DNA of 64,000 bases from Acinetobacter tianfuensis (GCF_003611465.1 NZ_RAXV01000020.1:1-64000), one strand, 5' to 3'; shown: positions 28,675 to 38,631, counted from the stretch's first letter. Numbers and translations: made by a program. Notes: a model not told the origin generated them from the sequence alone.

Positions 28675-29475
28675 TTAGAAGCGTAAAGTTGCATTGATGT
28701 TGTAGGTGTTTAGATCATCACCAAAACCAATTGCGCCGCCTACAGCAAAGTTTGGATTGATGAAGTATTTGCTGCGAATCAGGAAGGTATCTTCATCAGC
28801 AGTATTGTTGCCGTAGTCGATAGATTCATAACCCACACCTAGGCTTAGAGCAGTGTTAATATAGTAATCAGCACCTAAACGAACTTCGTCAATATCCCCA
28901 AACTCAGCGCCAGCTTCTAGATTAATCGATTGGCCATTGCTCACTGGTGCCACATATTTTGCTTGGATAGCAAAACGAGTGTCATCAGAATTTGGAAGGT
29001 CGGTATTGTAGCCATCAATCCCTGCAGCCAAGAGCAAGTTTGAAATTGGCATATAACCAGCAAGCGCGCGGTAAGTGAAAATATCATAGTCTTTTTTCGG
29101 TGGCTTAACTGATTCTTGGCCATAACCGAGTTCAGCATTGACATAAAATTGATCGACAAAGTACTCAATACCAGCTTTGAAAAGGTTGGTTTCATCTTTA
29201 GGTGTTTGGCCTAATATTGTATTGAGTTTGGTGAAGTCGTATGCATAGCCTAAATAAATATTGCTGTTATGGCCTAAGAACGCCGCTTCATTTAAAGGGC
29301 CTTTCGCGTTGACATTGTCGAAGTAGAAAGTGCCTTTTAGTTCAAATAAGCCAGAAGTATCTATAGCATTGCTATCATAATCACGGAATGTATAGCCCCC
29401 TTCAACTTGGCCATTATAAGCAAAGCTTGTACTTGCTAAACCCATTAAACCCAATGCGATGAATAATTTATTCAT
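28675..29475 (-). CDS. small outer-membrane porin, paralogue 2
   Basis: A 266-residue secreted beta-barrel protein, signal cut near TSFA/YNGQV, ending TLRF. It shares the GPLNEAAFLGHNSNI block and the SNGQSINLEAGAEFGDIDE segment with the paralogue at 27564. The two lie in tandem on the same strand, consistent with a gene duplication followed by divergence. It is divergent from prfB; the 183 bp between them hold both promoters. The substrate is unknown. Confidence 0.82.
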   Translation of the reverse strand: MNKLFIALGLMGLASTSFAYNGQVEGGYTFRDYDSNAIDTSGLFELKGTFYFDNVNAKGPLNEAAFLGHNSNIYLGYAYDFTKLNTILGQTPKDETNLFKAGIEYFVDQFYVNAELGYGQESVKPPKKDYDIFTYRALAGYMPISNLLLAAGIDGYNTDLPNSDDTRFAIQAKYVAPVSNGQSINLEAGAEFGDIDEVRLGADYYINTALSLGVGYESIDYGNNTADEDTFLIRSKYFINPNFAVGGAIGFGDDLNTYNINATLRF

Positions 29476-29610
29476 TATTTATTATCCTAGTTTTGTATGT
29501 AAAAAAAGTGCAGCAAATGCTTCAAAAGCGTGCGTATTGTTTATAAAGTGAGCGCCAAAGTCAATCGATGATTCGCATGACTGGGCTGAAATTGCATAAA
29601 CGGTCTGTGC

Positions 29611-29616
29611 TATAAT
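29611..29616 (+). promoter_or_regulatory. extended -10 promoter for prfB
   Basis: TGCTATAAT (extended -10, TATAAT at 29611-29616) lies 42 bp upstream of the prfB start. No strong -35 is seen, as is usual with an extended -10. Confidence 0.5.
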
Positions 29617-29658
29617 CGCGGTCTATTTAAGCCAAAATTTTATTTTGAGAGAATTCAC

Positions 29659-30754
29659 GTGGAAATTAATCCGTACCTATTGCAGCTAAAAGACTTGAAC
29701 GAACGTGGTCAAACACTACGGGGGTATCTTTGACTACGATCTGAAAAAAGAGCGTTTAGAAGAGGTTCTGCGTGAATTAGAAGACCCAGCTATTTGGAAT
29801 GACCAAAAGCGTGCGCAAGCAATGGCGAAAGAAAAAGGCGAACTTGAAAACGTATTGAATGTTTTGGAAGGTCTTGCAACGCAAATTGAAGATGCGCAAG
29901 CGCTGCTGGATTTAGCGGTTGAGGCGGATGACGAGGCCTTGCTTGACGATGTGCAAGCTGAATTGACAATGGCTGAAGAAGAGCTGGCGAAACTTGAATT
30001 CCGCCGTATGTTCAATAATCCAATGGACCCGAATCCTTGTTATGTGGAAATTCAAGCGGGTTCAGGCGGTACAGAAGCACAGGATTGGGCTTCAATGTTG
30101 CTCCGCATGTATTTACGCTGGATTGAACGCCACGGCTTTAAAGCAGAAGTCATGGAAGAATCTGACGGCGATGTTGCAGGGATTAAATCTGCAACCATCC
30201 GCGTCGACGGCGAGTATGCTTATGGCTGGCTGCGTACCGAATCTGGCGTACACCGTTTAGTGCGCAAGTCGCCATTTGACTCAGGCAACCGCCGTCATAC
30301 TTCATTCTCTGCAGTATTTGTATCGCCTGAAGTTGATGACAATATTGAAATTGATATTAACCCTGCAGATGTACGTACGGATACTTACCGTGCATCAGGT
30401 GCGGGCGGTCAGCACATTAACAAAACTGACTCTGCGGTACGTTTGACGCATGCGCCTACAGGTATCGTTGTGGCATGTCAGAACCAGCGTTCACAGCATG
30501 CCAACCGTGACCATGCATGGAAACAGCTGCGTGCAAAACTGTATGAACTTGAAATGAGTAAGCGTAATGAGGCGGCTCAAGCGCTTGAAGACTCGAAGTC
30601 TGATATTGGCTGGGGCAGCCAGATCCGTTCATATGTATTGGATGACTCGCGTATTAAGGACTTGCGTACAGGTGTGGAAAACTCGAATACTGGCGCAGTG
30701 CTTGATGGTGACTTGGATAAATTTATTGAAGCCAGCTTGAAGCAAGGCTTATAA
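29659..30754 (+). CDS. prfB: peptide chain release factor 2 with programmed +1 frameshift
   Basis: RF2 reads UGA and UAA and frees the finished peptide. Translation starts at GTG 29659 ([20 protein letters not shown]) and after 24 codons meets an in-frame TGA (29731-29733). A +1 shift enters the long frame at GAC 29732, giving 364 residues in all, close to the 365 of E. coli. The long frame shows the GGQ catalytic loop ([18 protein letters not shown], about residue 250) and an SPF-type stop-reading motif ([15 protein letters not shown]). The gene lies beside porins, without the usual lysS partner visible here. Confidence 0.97.
29719..29734 (+). promoter_or_regulatory. prfB programmed frameshift signal
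   Basis: CGG GGG TAT CTT TGA C is the known RF2 autoregulation site: a Shine-Dalgarno-like GGGGG three bases before the CTT slip codon, then TGA followed by C, a poor stop context. When RF2 is scarce the ribosome slips +1. Confidence 0.95.
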
Positions 30755-30901
30755 TTTTTAAAATACAAAGCATTAACAGTGTGTTTACAATATATCTAAA
30801 ATGGTCGATATATAAATCGTAAAAATGCGATATATTGTAGTCCACATGCTGGTTCGTGCTTTGTTGTGTTTTTTAATGTCGTGATTAAACCAGTCTGAAC
30901 T

Positions 30902-31201
30902 ATGGATATTGATTTAATTTTTAAAGCGCTGGCAAATCCAACTCGCCGGCAGATTCTGGAATGGTTGAAATCGCCAGAGCAGTTTTTGTCTGAAGAGCAT
31001 TGCGGCGGTTTTAATCGTGGAGTATGTGCAGGGAATATCGAAAAGCTCGGTAATGTCTCACAATCTACTATGTCAAATCATTTATCCGTTTTGCAGCAGG
31101 CGGGTTTAATTAAGGCTGAAAAACATGGCCAATGGTCATATTTTTCACGTAATGAAGTACTGATTCAGCAATATATTGATTACTTGAAAAACTCACTCTA
31201 A
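30902..31201 (+). CDS. ArsR-family transcriptional regulator
   Basis: A 99-residue winged helix protein. The N-terminal helix IFKALANPTRRQILEWLKS and the recognition part VSQSTMSNHLSVLQQAGLIKAEKHGQWSYF are clear. Two cysteines sit in EEHCGGFNRGVCAGN, not in the ELCVCDL metal site of arsenic sensors, so it more likely senses a thiol-reactive or redox signal. The gene ends 29 bp before an old-yellow-enzyme gene. ArsR-type CyeR of Corynebacterium controls such a gene through a reactive cysteine, and I infer a similar role here. Confidence 0.85.
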   Translation: MDIDLIFKALANPTRRQILEWLKSPEQFLSEEHCGGFNRGVCAGNIEKLGNVSQSTMSNHLSVLQQAGLIKAEKHGQWSYFSRNEVLIQQYIDYLKNSL

Positions 31202-31230
31202 AAACAATAGCTGTGGGTGATGAGGAAAAT

Positions 31231-32295
31231 ATGGCTGAACTCAATTCTCCGTTAACACTTGGCGCATTAAATCTTAAGAACCGTGTTGTCATGGCGCCCT
31301 TAACACGCAGCCGTGCGACAGATGACCGCGTGCCAACGCCAATGATGGCGGAATATTATGCGCAGCGCGCCAGCGCAGGTTTAATTATTTCTGAAGCCAC
31401 AGTAATTTCAGAAGAGGCGAATGGTTATTTAAATACACCAGGGCTGTTTACCGATGCGCAAGTTGAAGGCTGGAAGCTGGTCACTCAAGCTGTCCATGCT
31501 AAAGGCGGCTTAATTGCAGCTCAGCTTTGGCATGTGGGCCGTGTATCTCATCCAGATCTTTTAGATGGCGAAACGCCAGTCTCAGCCAGTGCTGTACAGC
31601 AGGCAGGGCAAGTCAGCCTGCTGCGCCCTAAGCGTGACTATGTGCTGCCGCGCGCCTTAGAAATTGCTGAAATTAAAACCATTGTTGAGCAATATAAGCA
31701 AGCTGCGGTCCGTGCCAAAGAGGCGGGTTTTGACGGCGTGGAATTGCATGCAGCGAATGGTTATTTAATTGACCAGTTCTTGCAAAGCAAAACCAATCAG
31801 CGTGATGATATTTACGGCGGTTCAGTTGAAAACCGCGCACGTTTATTATTGGAAGTGGCGGATGCTTTAATTGAGGTTTGGGGTGCAGGCCGTGTGGGGA
31901 TTCACTTAGCGCCCCGCGGTGATGAGCATGACATGGGGGACAATGATCCACGTGAAACCTTTGGCTATGCACTGGAAGAATTAGGAAAGCGTAAAATTGC
32001 ATTTTTCTTTACCCGTGAATATTTGGCGGACGACAGCATCAGTGAGTATATGAAGTCACGTTCTGGCAGCGTGCCGTATATTGCCAATATGAAGCTCAGC
32101 CGTGATGACGCGATTGAATTATTAAATTCAGGTAAGGCAGATGCCGTGTCATTTGGTAAAGCGTATATTGCCAATCCAGATTTATTTGAGCGTTTAGTAC
32201 AAAATGCGCCGCTGAATGAGCTGATCTTTGACAATATGATCGGGACGAATGTGGCGGAAGGCTATATTGATTATCCTGCATTAGCGGGCGAATGA
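31231..32295 (+). CDS. old yellow enzyme (FMN-dependent alkene reductase)
   Basis: A 354-residue TIM-barrel flavoprotein that reduces activated double bonds, quinones, or nitro compounds with NADPH. It has LKNRVVMAPLTRSRA near the N-terminus, the substrate pair region ELHAANGYLIDQFLQSK (His-Ala-Ala-Asn, as in NemA), QLWHVGRVSHP, and YGGSVENRARLLLEV. I chose ATG 31231 (MAELNSPLTL) because GAGGA lies just upstream; the frame is open six codons further back to a GTG. It forms a two-gene unit with the ArsR gene. Confidence 0.9.
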   Translation: MAELNSPLTLGALNLKNRVVMAPLTRSRATDDRVPTPMMAEYYAQRASAGLIISEATVISEEANGYLNTPGLFTDAQVEGWKLVTQAVHAKGGLIAAQLWHVGRVSHPDLLDGETPVSASAVQQAGQVSLLRPKRDYVLPRALEIAEIKTIVEQYKQAAVRAKEAGFDGVELHAANGYLIDQFLQSKTNQRDDIYGGSVENRARLLLEVADALIEVWGAGRVGIHLAPRGDEHDMGDNDPRETFGYALEELGKRKIAFFFTREYLADDSISEYMKSRSGSVPYIANMKLSRDDAIELLNSGKADAVSFGKAYIANPDLFERLVQNAPLNELIFDNMIGTNVAEGYIDYPALAGE

Positions 32296-32330
32296 CTGCG
32301 CTGAAAAAATCAAAATAAACACAATTCCTT

Positions 32331-32362
32331 GAGCCTCGTCAGTTAACAAGCTGGCGAGGCTC
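32331..32362 (+). terminator. hairpin after the old-yellow-enzyme gene
   Basis: GAGCCTCGTCAG / CTGGCGAGGCTC (11 of 12 pairs) around TTAACAAG. It lacks a good T run, so it may be a weak terminator or attenuator ahead of waaA, whose start lies 11 bp beyond. Confidence 0.55.
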
Positions 32363-32372
32363 TGTTATATTC

Positions 32373-33683
32373 GTGCCAATTCAGTTGATTGAGCACAACT
32401 ATTTGGCTACTCCTTTTTGGTATAACGCTGCCTTAGCGATCGTAAAACCGCTGTATCAGTGGAAAATAAAAAAGCGTGCGCTAAATACAGAGGCATATCA
32501 ACAAGAGTGTCTAGAACGTTTTGGCCCTTTTCAGCCTGTTAAAAATAAAAATACGATGTGGTTTCATTGTGTTTCAGTGGGAGAAACCAATGCAGCTCAG
32601 CCTTTAATTGAATATTATTTAAAGCAAGGGCATCCGGTGTTGGTGACGAATACCACCAAGACTGGGCAAGCCCGATCCAAAGCTTTATTTGAAAAAGCAG
32701 CCTTTGAAAATTTATTTCAAGCGGTATTTTTGCCTGCAGATCAAAAGTCTTTAATTGCTGATTTTTATCAGAAATATCAGCCAAAACTGCTGATTTTAGT
32801 TGAAACTGAGCTTTGGCCCAATCTGATGGATCAAGCGAGTGAATTCAATGTTCCTTGTATATTGGTTAATGCCCGTCTTTCAGAAAAATCAGCAAAAGGC
32901 TATGGCAAAGTGCCGTCCTTAACCCGTCCGATGCTGCGGGGACTAAATCAGTTATTGGCGCAGGATCAGGCAACGCTTACACGCTTCATTCAGCTTGGCG
33001 CAAATGCAGCCAGCAGTCAGGTTGTGGGCAGCATTAAATTTGATATACATGCGCCTGAGCAGTTTATACAGCAGGCTAAACAGCTGCAGCAGGACTGGGC
33101 TTTAGCGTCACGTCAAATGATCACCCTTGCCAGTACGCATGCGCCTGAAGAGCAAAAACTGCTGGCAGCGTTAAAGCCATATTTAGAACAGCATCCTGAG
33201 CTGCTATGCATTGTTGCGCCGCGTCATCCTGAACGCTTTGATGAAGTGTTTGCAGAGTCGCAAAAACTGGAGCTGCGCACGCAGCGCAGAAGCTTAGGGC
33301 AAGCTATTCAGTCAGATACGCAAGTATATTTGGCGGACAGTATGGGTGAGCTGTGGCTATGGCTGGCGCTGAGTCATGCTTGTTTTGTTGGCGGTTCTTT
33401 AAATGAGCCGGGCGGCGGCCATAATATTTTAGAGCCGATTGCGCTGCATGTGCCTACGGTGTTGGGAAAAAATTATTTTAATTTCCAAACCATTGTAGAT
33501 GAGTTTGTCGCGGTTAATGCCGTGGAAGTTGTGCAGGATGCAGAGCAGGCCGCGCAGGTGCTGGCTGCATTGATCGGCGATTTGCCAAGAGCGCAGGCCT
33601 TGAATGCGGAAGCGCAGCGAATTATGCAGAAGAATACGGGGTCTTTAGCGAAGCATATTGCGGTGATAGATCAATATTTATGA
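32373..33683 (+). CDS. waaA: 3-deoxy-D-manno-octulosonic acid (Kdo) transferase
   Basis: A 436-residue membrane-associated GT-B enzyme that adds Kdo to lipid IVA. HCVSVGETNAAQPLIE (about 66-81), the VETELWPNLMDQA segment (about 133-145) with the catalytic Glu, APRHPERFDEV, and the EPGGGHNILEP donor motif (about 341-351) are all present. The N-terminal stretch PFWYNAALAIVKPLYQW is the membrane anchor. The start GTG at 32373 is the first in the frame; a poor Shine-Dalgarno site means a later start cannot be ruled out. It feeds the LpxC pathway. Confidence 0.93.
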   Translation: MPIQLIEHNYLATPFWYNAALAIVKPLYQWKIKKRALNTEAYQQECLERFGPFQPVKNKNTMWFHCVSVGETNAAQPLIEYYLKQGHPVLVTNTTKTGQARSKALFEKAAFENLFQAVFLPADQKSLIADFYQKYQPKLLILVETELWPNLMDQASEFNVPCILVNARLSEKSAKGYGKVPSLTRPMLRGLNQLLAQDQATLTRFIQLGANAASSQVVGSIKFDIHAPEQFIQQAKQLQQDWALASRQMITLASTHAPEEQKLLAALKPYLEQHPELLCIVAPRHPERFDEVFAESQKLELRTQRRSLGQAIQSDTQVYLADSMGELWLWLALSHACFVGGSLNEPGGGHNILEPIALHVPTVLGKNYFNFQTIVDEFVAVNAVEVVQDAEQAAQVLAALIGDLPRAQALNAEAQRIMQKNTGSLAKHIAVIDQYL

Positions 33684-33749
33684 TGGGTAGATAAGCTGCT
33701 GATAATTGGGTGTCTTTTCATTATTAATTTATTGGCTGGAGCTCGAATT

Positions 33750-33880
33750 TTACTTTTGTTTAGGCAAAAGTAACAAAACCATTGGTCATCCACAAAACTC
33801 GACCAATACTGGGAATGAATCAGCCAGTCGCAGAAACATTTTTAAATAGAAGTATCCTGCTTCGAACAATTGTGGATGAC
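33750..33880. repeat. palindromic intergenic element
   Basis: Two nested inverted repeats: TTACTTTTG / CAAAAGTAA (33750-33758 and 33765-33773) and GTCATCCACAA / TTGTGGATGAC (33785-33795 and 33870-33880), all perfect. There is no ORF and no T run. It looks like a miniature inverted-repeat or REP-type sequence; copies elsewhere in the genome are expected but cannot be seen here. Confidence 0.5.
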
Positions 33881-33935
33881 ATTTCCATGCATCCTATTTG
33901 GGTGTTTTGAATATGCTTCTTTATCTTAGGTTTAT

Positions 33936-34646
33936 ATGAATATTGTCCTGCTTGATCCGCGCCAAACTCAGTCTGAACTTTGGACGATCAGCGCTAAACG
34001 CCAGCTGGAACACTTACGCACACATGTAGATGTGCAGGTTGGAGATACGCTGAAAGTCGGCATTCGCGAAGGGAAGCGCTATTTAACAGAAATAGTCAGT
34101 GTTTCAGAGCTGCAGATTCAGTTGAAGCCGCTGCGTGAAGAACCTGTTCCTGCAAAATTGCCCGTGACTTTAATTGTGGCAATGCCGCGTCCGAAAGTCC
34201 TGCGCCGTTTGATTATGGATGCTGTGACGCTGGGAGTGGAAAAAATTATTCTGCTGCACAGTTATCGGGTAGATAAAAGTTATTGGCAAACCCCATTTTT
34301 ACAGCAGCTGGAACATTATGTTGATTTGGGCCTAGAGCAGGCAGGGGACACCATTGCTCCTGCAATTGAATTATATAAGCGCTTTAAACCTTTTGTGGAA
34401 GATGTCATGCCCGCTATGATTTCAGCAGCCTGTCCAGCTTATGCAGCGCACCCTTATGCAGAAATAAAAATGCCAGCGGGTATTTCGCACCCGTGTACGA
34501 TTGTGATCGGGCCAGAAGGCGGTTTCATTCCTTATGAAATTGATTTACTCATCAAAAACGGCTGCCAAGCAGTGAGCTTAGGCAGCCGTATTATTCGTAC
34601 AGAAACAGTGATTCCTGTCATTTTAGGCCGTTTATTCAGCGGCTGA
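33936..34646 (+). CDS. rsmE: 16S rRNA (uracil-1498-N3)-methyltransferase
   Basis: A 236-residue SPOUT-class methyltransferase that modifies U1498 of 16S rRNA. The N-terminal PUA-like part covers about 1-70. The C-terminal knot shows IVIGPEGGFIPYEIDLLIKNG (about 189-209) and LGSRIIRTETVIPVILGRL, the SAM-binding trefoil. It is convergent with the MscS gene, sharing 15 bp at the ends, with no terminator between. Confidence 0.95.
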   Translation: MNIVLLDPRQTQSELWTISAKRQLEHLRTHVDVQVGDTLKVGIREGKRYLTEIVSVSELQIQLKPLREEPVPAKLPVTLIVAMPRPKVLRRLIMDAVTLGVEKIILLHSYRVDKSYWQTPFLQQLEHYVDLGLEQAGDTIAPAIELYKRFKPFVEDVMPAMISAACPAYAAHPYAEIKMPAGISHPCTIVIGPEGGFIPYEIDLLIKNGCQAVSLGSRIIRTETVIPVILGRLFSG

Positions 34647-35606
34647 TTGCACCGTTTCACCGCGGTAAACTTTCACTTCCTGTACTGGATAAGGAATAGA
34701 AATGCCATGCTCAGCAAAGGCTTCAATCACTTTTTCCTGAATTTCACTGATTGATGCTGCTGTTGAGGTTTCTGTGGTATCGACCCACCAGCGTACATTT
34801 AAATTTACAGAGAAATCGGCAAGCGCATTGACATTCACGGCAAAACCCGGCTGGCTCAAAATGTTTGAGTTTTTATCTAAAATGCTGAGAATCACATTCT
34901 TGGCTTTTGGAATGTCATCTTCATAGCCGATGCCCACCACAAACTCGCAGCGGCGGCGGGTGTAAGCAGTGTTCACTGTTACGGCACTGGTATATACCGT
35001 TGCATTTGGAATGACGATACGGCGGCCATCAGGTGAGCGTAAGAAAGTCGCGCGGATTTGAATGTCTTCAACCGTGCCTTCCATGCCTGAAACGATAATG
35101 TCATCGCCGATTTTGAAGGGTTCGCCTAGCAAAATTAAAATGCCGGAGAGCAGGTTTTGGAAAATATCTTTGAATGCAAAACCGATGGCTACTGAACCAA
35201 TACCTAAAGCGCTCATGAGCTGACCGGGCGTGAAGCCCGGTATTGCAATAACCATAGCAATCAAAAAACCGAAAAAGATGATTGCTGAGCTGCCGACACG
35301 GTTCAGAACCAAGACTAAATTCTGTTTGGTATAAGAACGGTCAGACAGCGCTTTGCGTACAAAAAATTTAAATAGTTTGGACAGCAGATAGAATAGGGTG
35401 AAAACAAAAAGCGCGATGCAGATATAAGGCAAGCGCTCCCAGAAGCCATCTACAAACTTATCGATGGTGCTGTATGCATCGTTATATTTTGCAGTGTGCT
35501 GCAGTACAGCTTGCGCTGTTTTTTCAGTCGCATCCTGCAAGAGTTCGGTTGTGCCTTGAGTGACGTCACTTAAGGCATGTTGTTGCTCAGCCACGGGTAT
35601 TCCCAA
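34632..35606 (-). CDS. MscS-family small mechanosensitive channel
   Basis: A 324-residue inner-membrane protein. After an amphipathic N-terminal part rich in Thr and Gln, three membrane helices are seen: about 56-78 (LPYICIALFVFTLFYLL), 95-118 (FFGFLIAMVIAIPG) and TM3, the pore helix GQLMSALGIGSVAIGFAFKD (about 128-147). The beta domain follows (GDDIIVSGMEGTVEDIQIRA) with the VIPNATVYTSAV motif, and the C-terminal vestibule. It opens on membrane tension to release solutes. The frame starts at TTG 35606; GTG 35594 with GGGA upstream is a likely alternative. It overlaps rsmE at the 3' end. Confidence 0.92.
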   Translation of the reverse strand: MGIPVAEQQHALSDVTQGTTELLQDATEKTAQAVLQHTAKYNDAYSTIDKFVDGFWERLPYICIALFVFTLFYLLSKLFKFFVRKALSDRSYTKQNLVLVLNRVGSSAIIFFGFLIAMVIAIPGFTPGQLMSALGIGSVAIGFAFKDIFQNLLSGILILLGEPFKIGDDIIVSGMEGTVEDIQIRATFLRSPDGRRIVIPNATVYTSAVTVNTAYTRRRCEFVVGIGYEDDIPKAKNVILSILDKNSNILSQPGFAVNVNALADFSVNLNVRWWVDTTETSTAASISEIQEKVIEAFAEHGISIPYPVQEVKVYRGETVQSAAE

Positions 35607-35705
35607 TGAGTATAGTCTTGCGTATTTTGCCTGAAATGCTTCTATAACTTAAATGGAATTTTTTTCCTATTCTGTAAAAATAGTAATATTCGGCGGCTTT
35701 TCAGC

Positions 35706-36287
35706 TTAAAAAAATTCCGTACCTTTTTGCATGACTTCTTGAGGCGTTTTGATCTGGCCTGATCCCATCATGAATGAGATGAGGCTGCCAGCTGCGAAAA
35801 GGCTCAGCGCAGTCAGAATAATCATAGTCCATGCCAGTAATTTTTCCCAGACAGCTGCAGGGCGGGGCAAGCCGTATTTATTTGCGCCTGCATCGCCGGC
35901 GGCCAGCAGCAAGTACAGGATAAACAGCACATTTAAAACCGGGATGAGCAGCAGCAGCATGAGCCAGCCGCTGTTATTGCGGTCATGCAGACGGCGCGCT
36001 GTCAGTACGATATAAAAATAAATGTAAAGCACTGTCAGCACAGCATAGCCAAGTCCTGCAATGCCTGTCAGCGCATTGATAAAATGGCTGTCCAGCGCCA
36101 GAGTATTTAAACTGAAAATACCGGCAGCTAAGCTCAGGCCAATAGATGTGAAGAACATCATGATATTTAAAAAGGCATGCCAGCCGATAAAGCTTAGCCG
36201 CCCAAAACGGCCATTGGGCGACAGCAGGCTGTCTGCAGCAGGCTTTGGCGTGTGTGAAAAAAATGGAGCGTTTTCATTCTGGTTCAT
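35706..36287 (-). CDS. DUF805 membrane protein
   Basis: A 193-residue protein with four to five predicted helices. The DUF805 hallmarks are present: GRFGRLSFIGWHAFLN (about 26-41), RRLHDRNNSGWLMLL (about 97-111) and the AGDAGANKYGLPRP tail motif (about 127-140). An extra membrane helix at about 152-175 extends beyond the usual end. Function is unknown. It is monocistronic. Confidence 0.82.
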   Translation of the reverse strand: MNQNENAPFFSHTPKPAADSLLSPNGRFGRLSFIGWHAFLNIMMFFTSIGLSLAAGIFSLNTLALDSHFINALTGIAGLGYAVLTVLYIYFYIVLTARRLHDRNNSGWLMLLLLIPVLNVLFILYLLLAAGDAGANKYGLPRPAAVWEKLLAWTMIILTALSLFAAGSLISFMMGSGQIKTPQEVMQKGTEFF

Positions 36288-36582
36288 GGGCTGTACACGC
36301 TTAGATTGATTTTTTTAGGGAGCACATTCGGTTTTGTGCAAAAAATGTATTGAATATCAGTTGTATTATAAGAGCATTTAAACTGCTCAGATACGTAAAA
36401 ACGACCGAATTTTGTTGAATTTAGCTGCTAGGCTATGCTTTAAATATAAGTATTAAGATGCGACCAAAGCATGATTGATGTGTTTAAAAAATAAGCGCAA
36501 TACTGCAATCGAACCCGTAATAAGATGAAAAAAACGGCAAAGCCTCTCGTGATGAGAGACAAGAAGAGCAAGGAAGTAGAAT
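36288..36582. other. acs promoter region, no gene seen
   Basis: A 295-bp AT-rich stretch between the DUF805 gene and acs, which are divergent. It must hold the promoters of both. A minus-strand ORF here is not convincing. The response regulator at 43183 is a good candidate to act here, but no operator could be defined by eye. Confidence 0.45.
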
Positions 36583-38526
36583 ATGAAAGAGTTATATCCA
36601 GTACCCGACAGTTTTAAAAAAACAGCACGTATCAATGAAGCGGAGTATTTTGAGCTTTACCATAAATCTATTGAGCAGCCGGAGGAGTTTTGGGCGGAAC
36701 AGGCGAAAAAAATTGACTGGATCAAGCCGTTTAGCCAAGTAAAAAATACCAGTTTTAATCCAGATAATTTTAAAATTGAATGGTTTGCCGATGGACAGCT
36801 GAATGTCAGCGCAAACTGTTTAGACCGACATTTAAAAGAACATCCGCATAAGCCTGCCATTATTTGGGAGGGTGATCATCCGTCGCGGCATAAAATTATT
36901 TCGTTTGAAGAACTGCATGATGAAACCTGCCGCTTTGCCAATGTGCTGAAAAAGCACGGTGTAGGCAAAGGTGACCGAGTTGTGCTGTATATGCCGATGG
37001 TGCCTGAAGCGGCAATTGCGATGCTGGCATGTACCCGTATTGGCGCAGTGCATTGTGTGGTGTTTGGCGGTTTTTCACCAGATTCGCTAGCCAGCCGTAT
37101 TGATGACAGTCAAGCCAAAGTCATTATTACTGCAGATTCAGGTATGCGCGGCGGCAAGCCTATTCCTTTAAAAGCCAATGTTGATGAAGCGCTGAAGCTG
37201 GAAGGCACTTCCTCTGTTCAAAACGTGATTGTGGTGCACCGCACGGGCAATCCAATAGAAATGATTGAAGCGCGTGATCTTTGGTATCACATGGAAATTA
37301 TGTCAGTCAACGATATTTGCCCGCCAGAGCCGATGAATGCTGAAGACCCTTTATTTATTTTGTACACATCTGGCTCGACAGGAAAACCCAAAGGAGTATT
37401 GCATACGACGGGCGGCTATTTGACTTATGCCAATTGCAGTTTCCGTGAGGTTTTTGACTTAAAACAAGATGATGTGTTTTGGTGTACCGCAGATGTCGGC
37501 TGGATTACAGGACATTCTTATGTGCTGTACGGACCGCTTTCCAATGGGACCACTACGGTGATGTTCGAAGGTGTGCCGCAGTATCCGAGTTGGGCGCGTA
37601 CAGGGCATATTGTTGACAAGCACAATGTCACGATTTTATATACAGCGCCTACTGCAATCCGCGCCATGATGCGTGAGGGCGATGCTTTTGTGCGTGAAAG
37701 CGACAGAAGCAGTTTGCGTCTGCTGGGTTCTGTCGGTGAGCCGATTAACCCAGAAGCATGGAATTGGTATTACACCGTAGTTGGTGAAAGCCGCTGCCCC
37801 ATTGTAGATACTTGGTGGCAAACAGAGACAGGCGGTTTTATGATTACGCCGCTGCCGGGGGCGACCGATTTAAAACCTGGCTCCGCAGCGCGTCCATTTT
37901 TTGGTGTGCAGCCAGCCATTGTGGATGCAGACGGACAAGAACTGCAAGGCGCTGTCGAAGGCAATTTGATTATTAAAGATTCATGGCCTGGGCAAATGCG
38001 GACGATTTGGGGGGATCCTGAGCGTTTTATTGAAGCTTATTTTTCGACGTATCCAGGCGCTTATTTTACGGGTGACGGCGCTCGCCGTGATGCCGATGGC
38101 TATTATTGGATTACTGGACGAGTGGATGATGTCCTCAATGTATCGGGACACCGTTTAGGCACAGCCGAAATTGAGAGTGCATTGGTTGCGCATGAGAAGG
38201 TCGCGGAAGCTGCTGTTGTCGGCATGCCGCATGAGATAAAAGGTCAAGGTGTTGCCGCTTATGTTACCTTGCAGGCAGGTGAGGCGGAAACTGAAGCGCT
38301 GCGGCAGGAACTGGTGAGCTGGGTGCGTAAAGTGTTGGGGCCTGTCGCGACGCCTGATGCAATTTATTGGGCGCCGTCTTTGCCTAAAACCCGTTCTGGC
38401 AAGATTATGCGCCGTATCTTAAGAAAGATTGCAGCCGATGAATTAGACAGTTTAGGCGATACTTCGACATTGGCAGATCCAAGTGTTGTGGATCAGCTGA
38501 TTGCTGAGGTTAAGGCGAATTCTTAA
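36583..38526 (+). CDS. acs: acetyl-CoA synthetase
   Basis: A 647-residue AMP-forming enzyme that turns acetate, ATP and CoA into acetyl-CoA. The adenylation motif [20 protein letters not shown] begins near 263, the [15 protein letters not shown] segment is near 384, the hinge is [16 protein letters not shown] (about 515-530), and [12 protein letters not shown] carries the lysine that Pat-type acetylases block (about residue 606). Length is that of E. coli Acs (652). It lies 6.6 kb upstream of the response-regulator gene and 12.5 kb upstream of actP, in the same block. Confidence 0.98.
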   Translation: MKELYPVPDSFKKTARINEAEYFELYHKSIEQPEEFWAEQAKKIDWIKPFSQVKNTSFNPDNFKIEWFADGQLNVSANCLDRHLKEHPHKPAIIWEGDHPSRHKIISFEELHDETCRFANVLKKHGVGKGDRVVLYMPMVPEAAIAMLACTRIGAVHCVVFGGFSPDSLASRIDDSQAKVIITADSGMRGGKPIPLKANVDEALKLEGTSSVQNVIVVHRTGNPIEMIEARDLWYHMEIMSVNDICPPEPMNAEDPLFILYTSGSTGKPKGVLHTTGGYLTYANCSFREVFDLKQDDVFWCTADVGWITGHSYVLYGPLSNGTTTVMFEGVPQYPSWARTGHIVDKHNVTILYTAPTAIRAMMREGDAFVRESDRSSLRLLGSVGEPINPEAWNWYYTVVGESRCPIVDTWWQTETGGFMITPLPGATDLKPGSAARPFFGVQPAIVDADGQELQGAVEGNLIIKDSWPGQMRTIWGDPERFIEAYFSTYPGAYFTGDGARRDADGYYWITGRVDDVLNVSGHRLGTAEIESALVAHEKVAEAAVVGMPHEIKGQGVAAYVTLQAGEAETEALRQELVSWVRKVLGPVATPDAIYWAPSLPKTRSGKIMRRILRKIAADELDSLGDTSTLADPSVVDQLIAEVKANS

Positions 38527-38574
38527 AAATTAGCCTTTGCTGAATATTCACTTATTAAGCATATGTATTTACAT

Positions 38575-38631
38575 AAATATCTTCCTTAATCCCCCTTTTT
38601 TAAAGGGAGCTTGGGAAGGATTATTTTGTAA
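38575..38631. repeat. palindromic intergenic repeat, copy 1
   Basis: CTTCCTTAATCCCCCTTT / AAAGGGAGCTTGGGAAGG folds as a long hairpin between acs and the SfnB-like gene. It resembles the element at 58333-58397 in the pattern 'TTAATCCCCC ... GGGAGG'. This is probably one dispersed repeat family. Confidence 0.5.
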
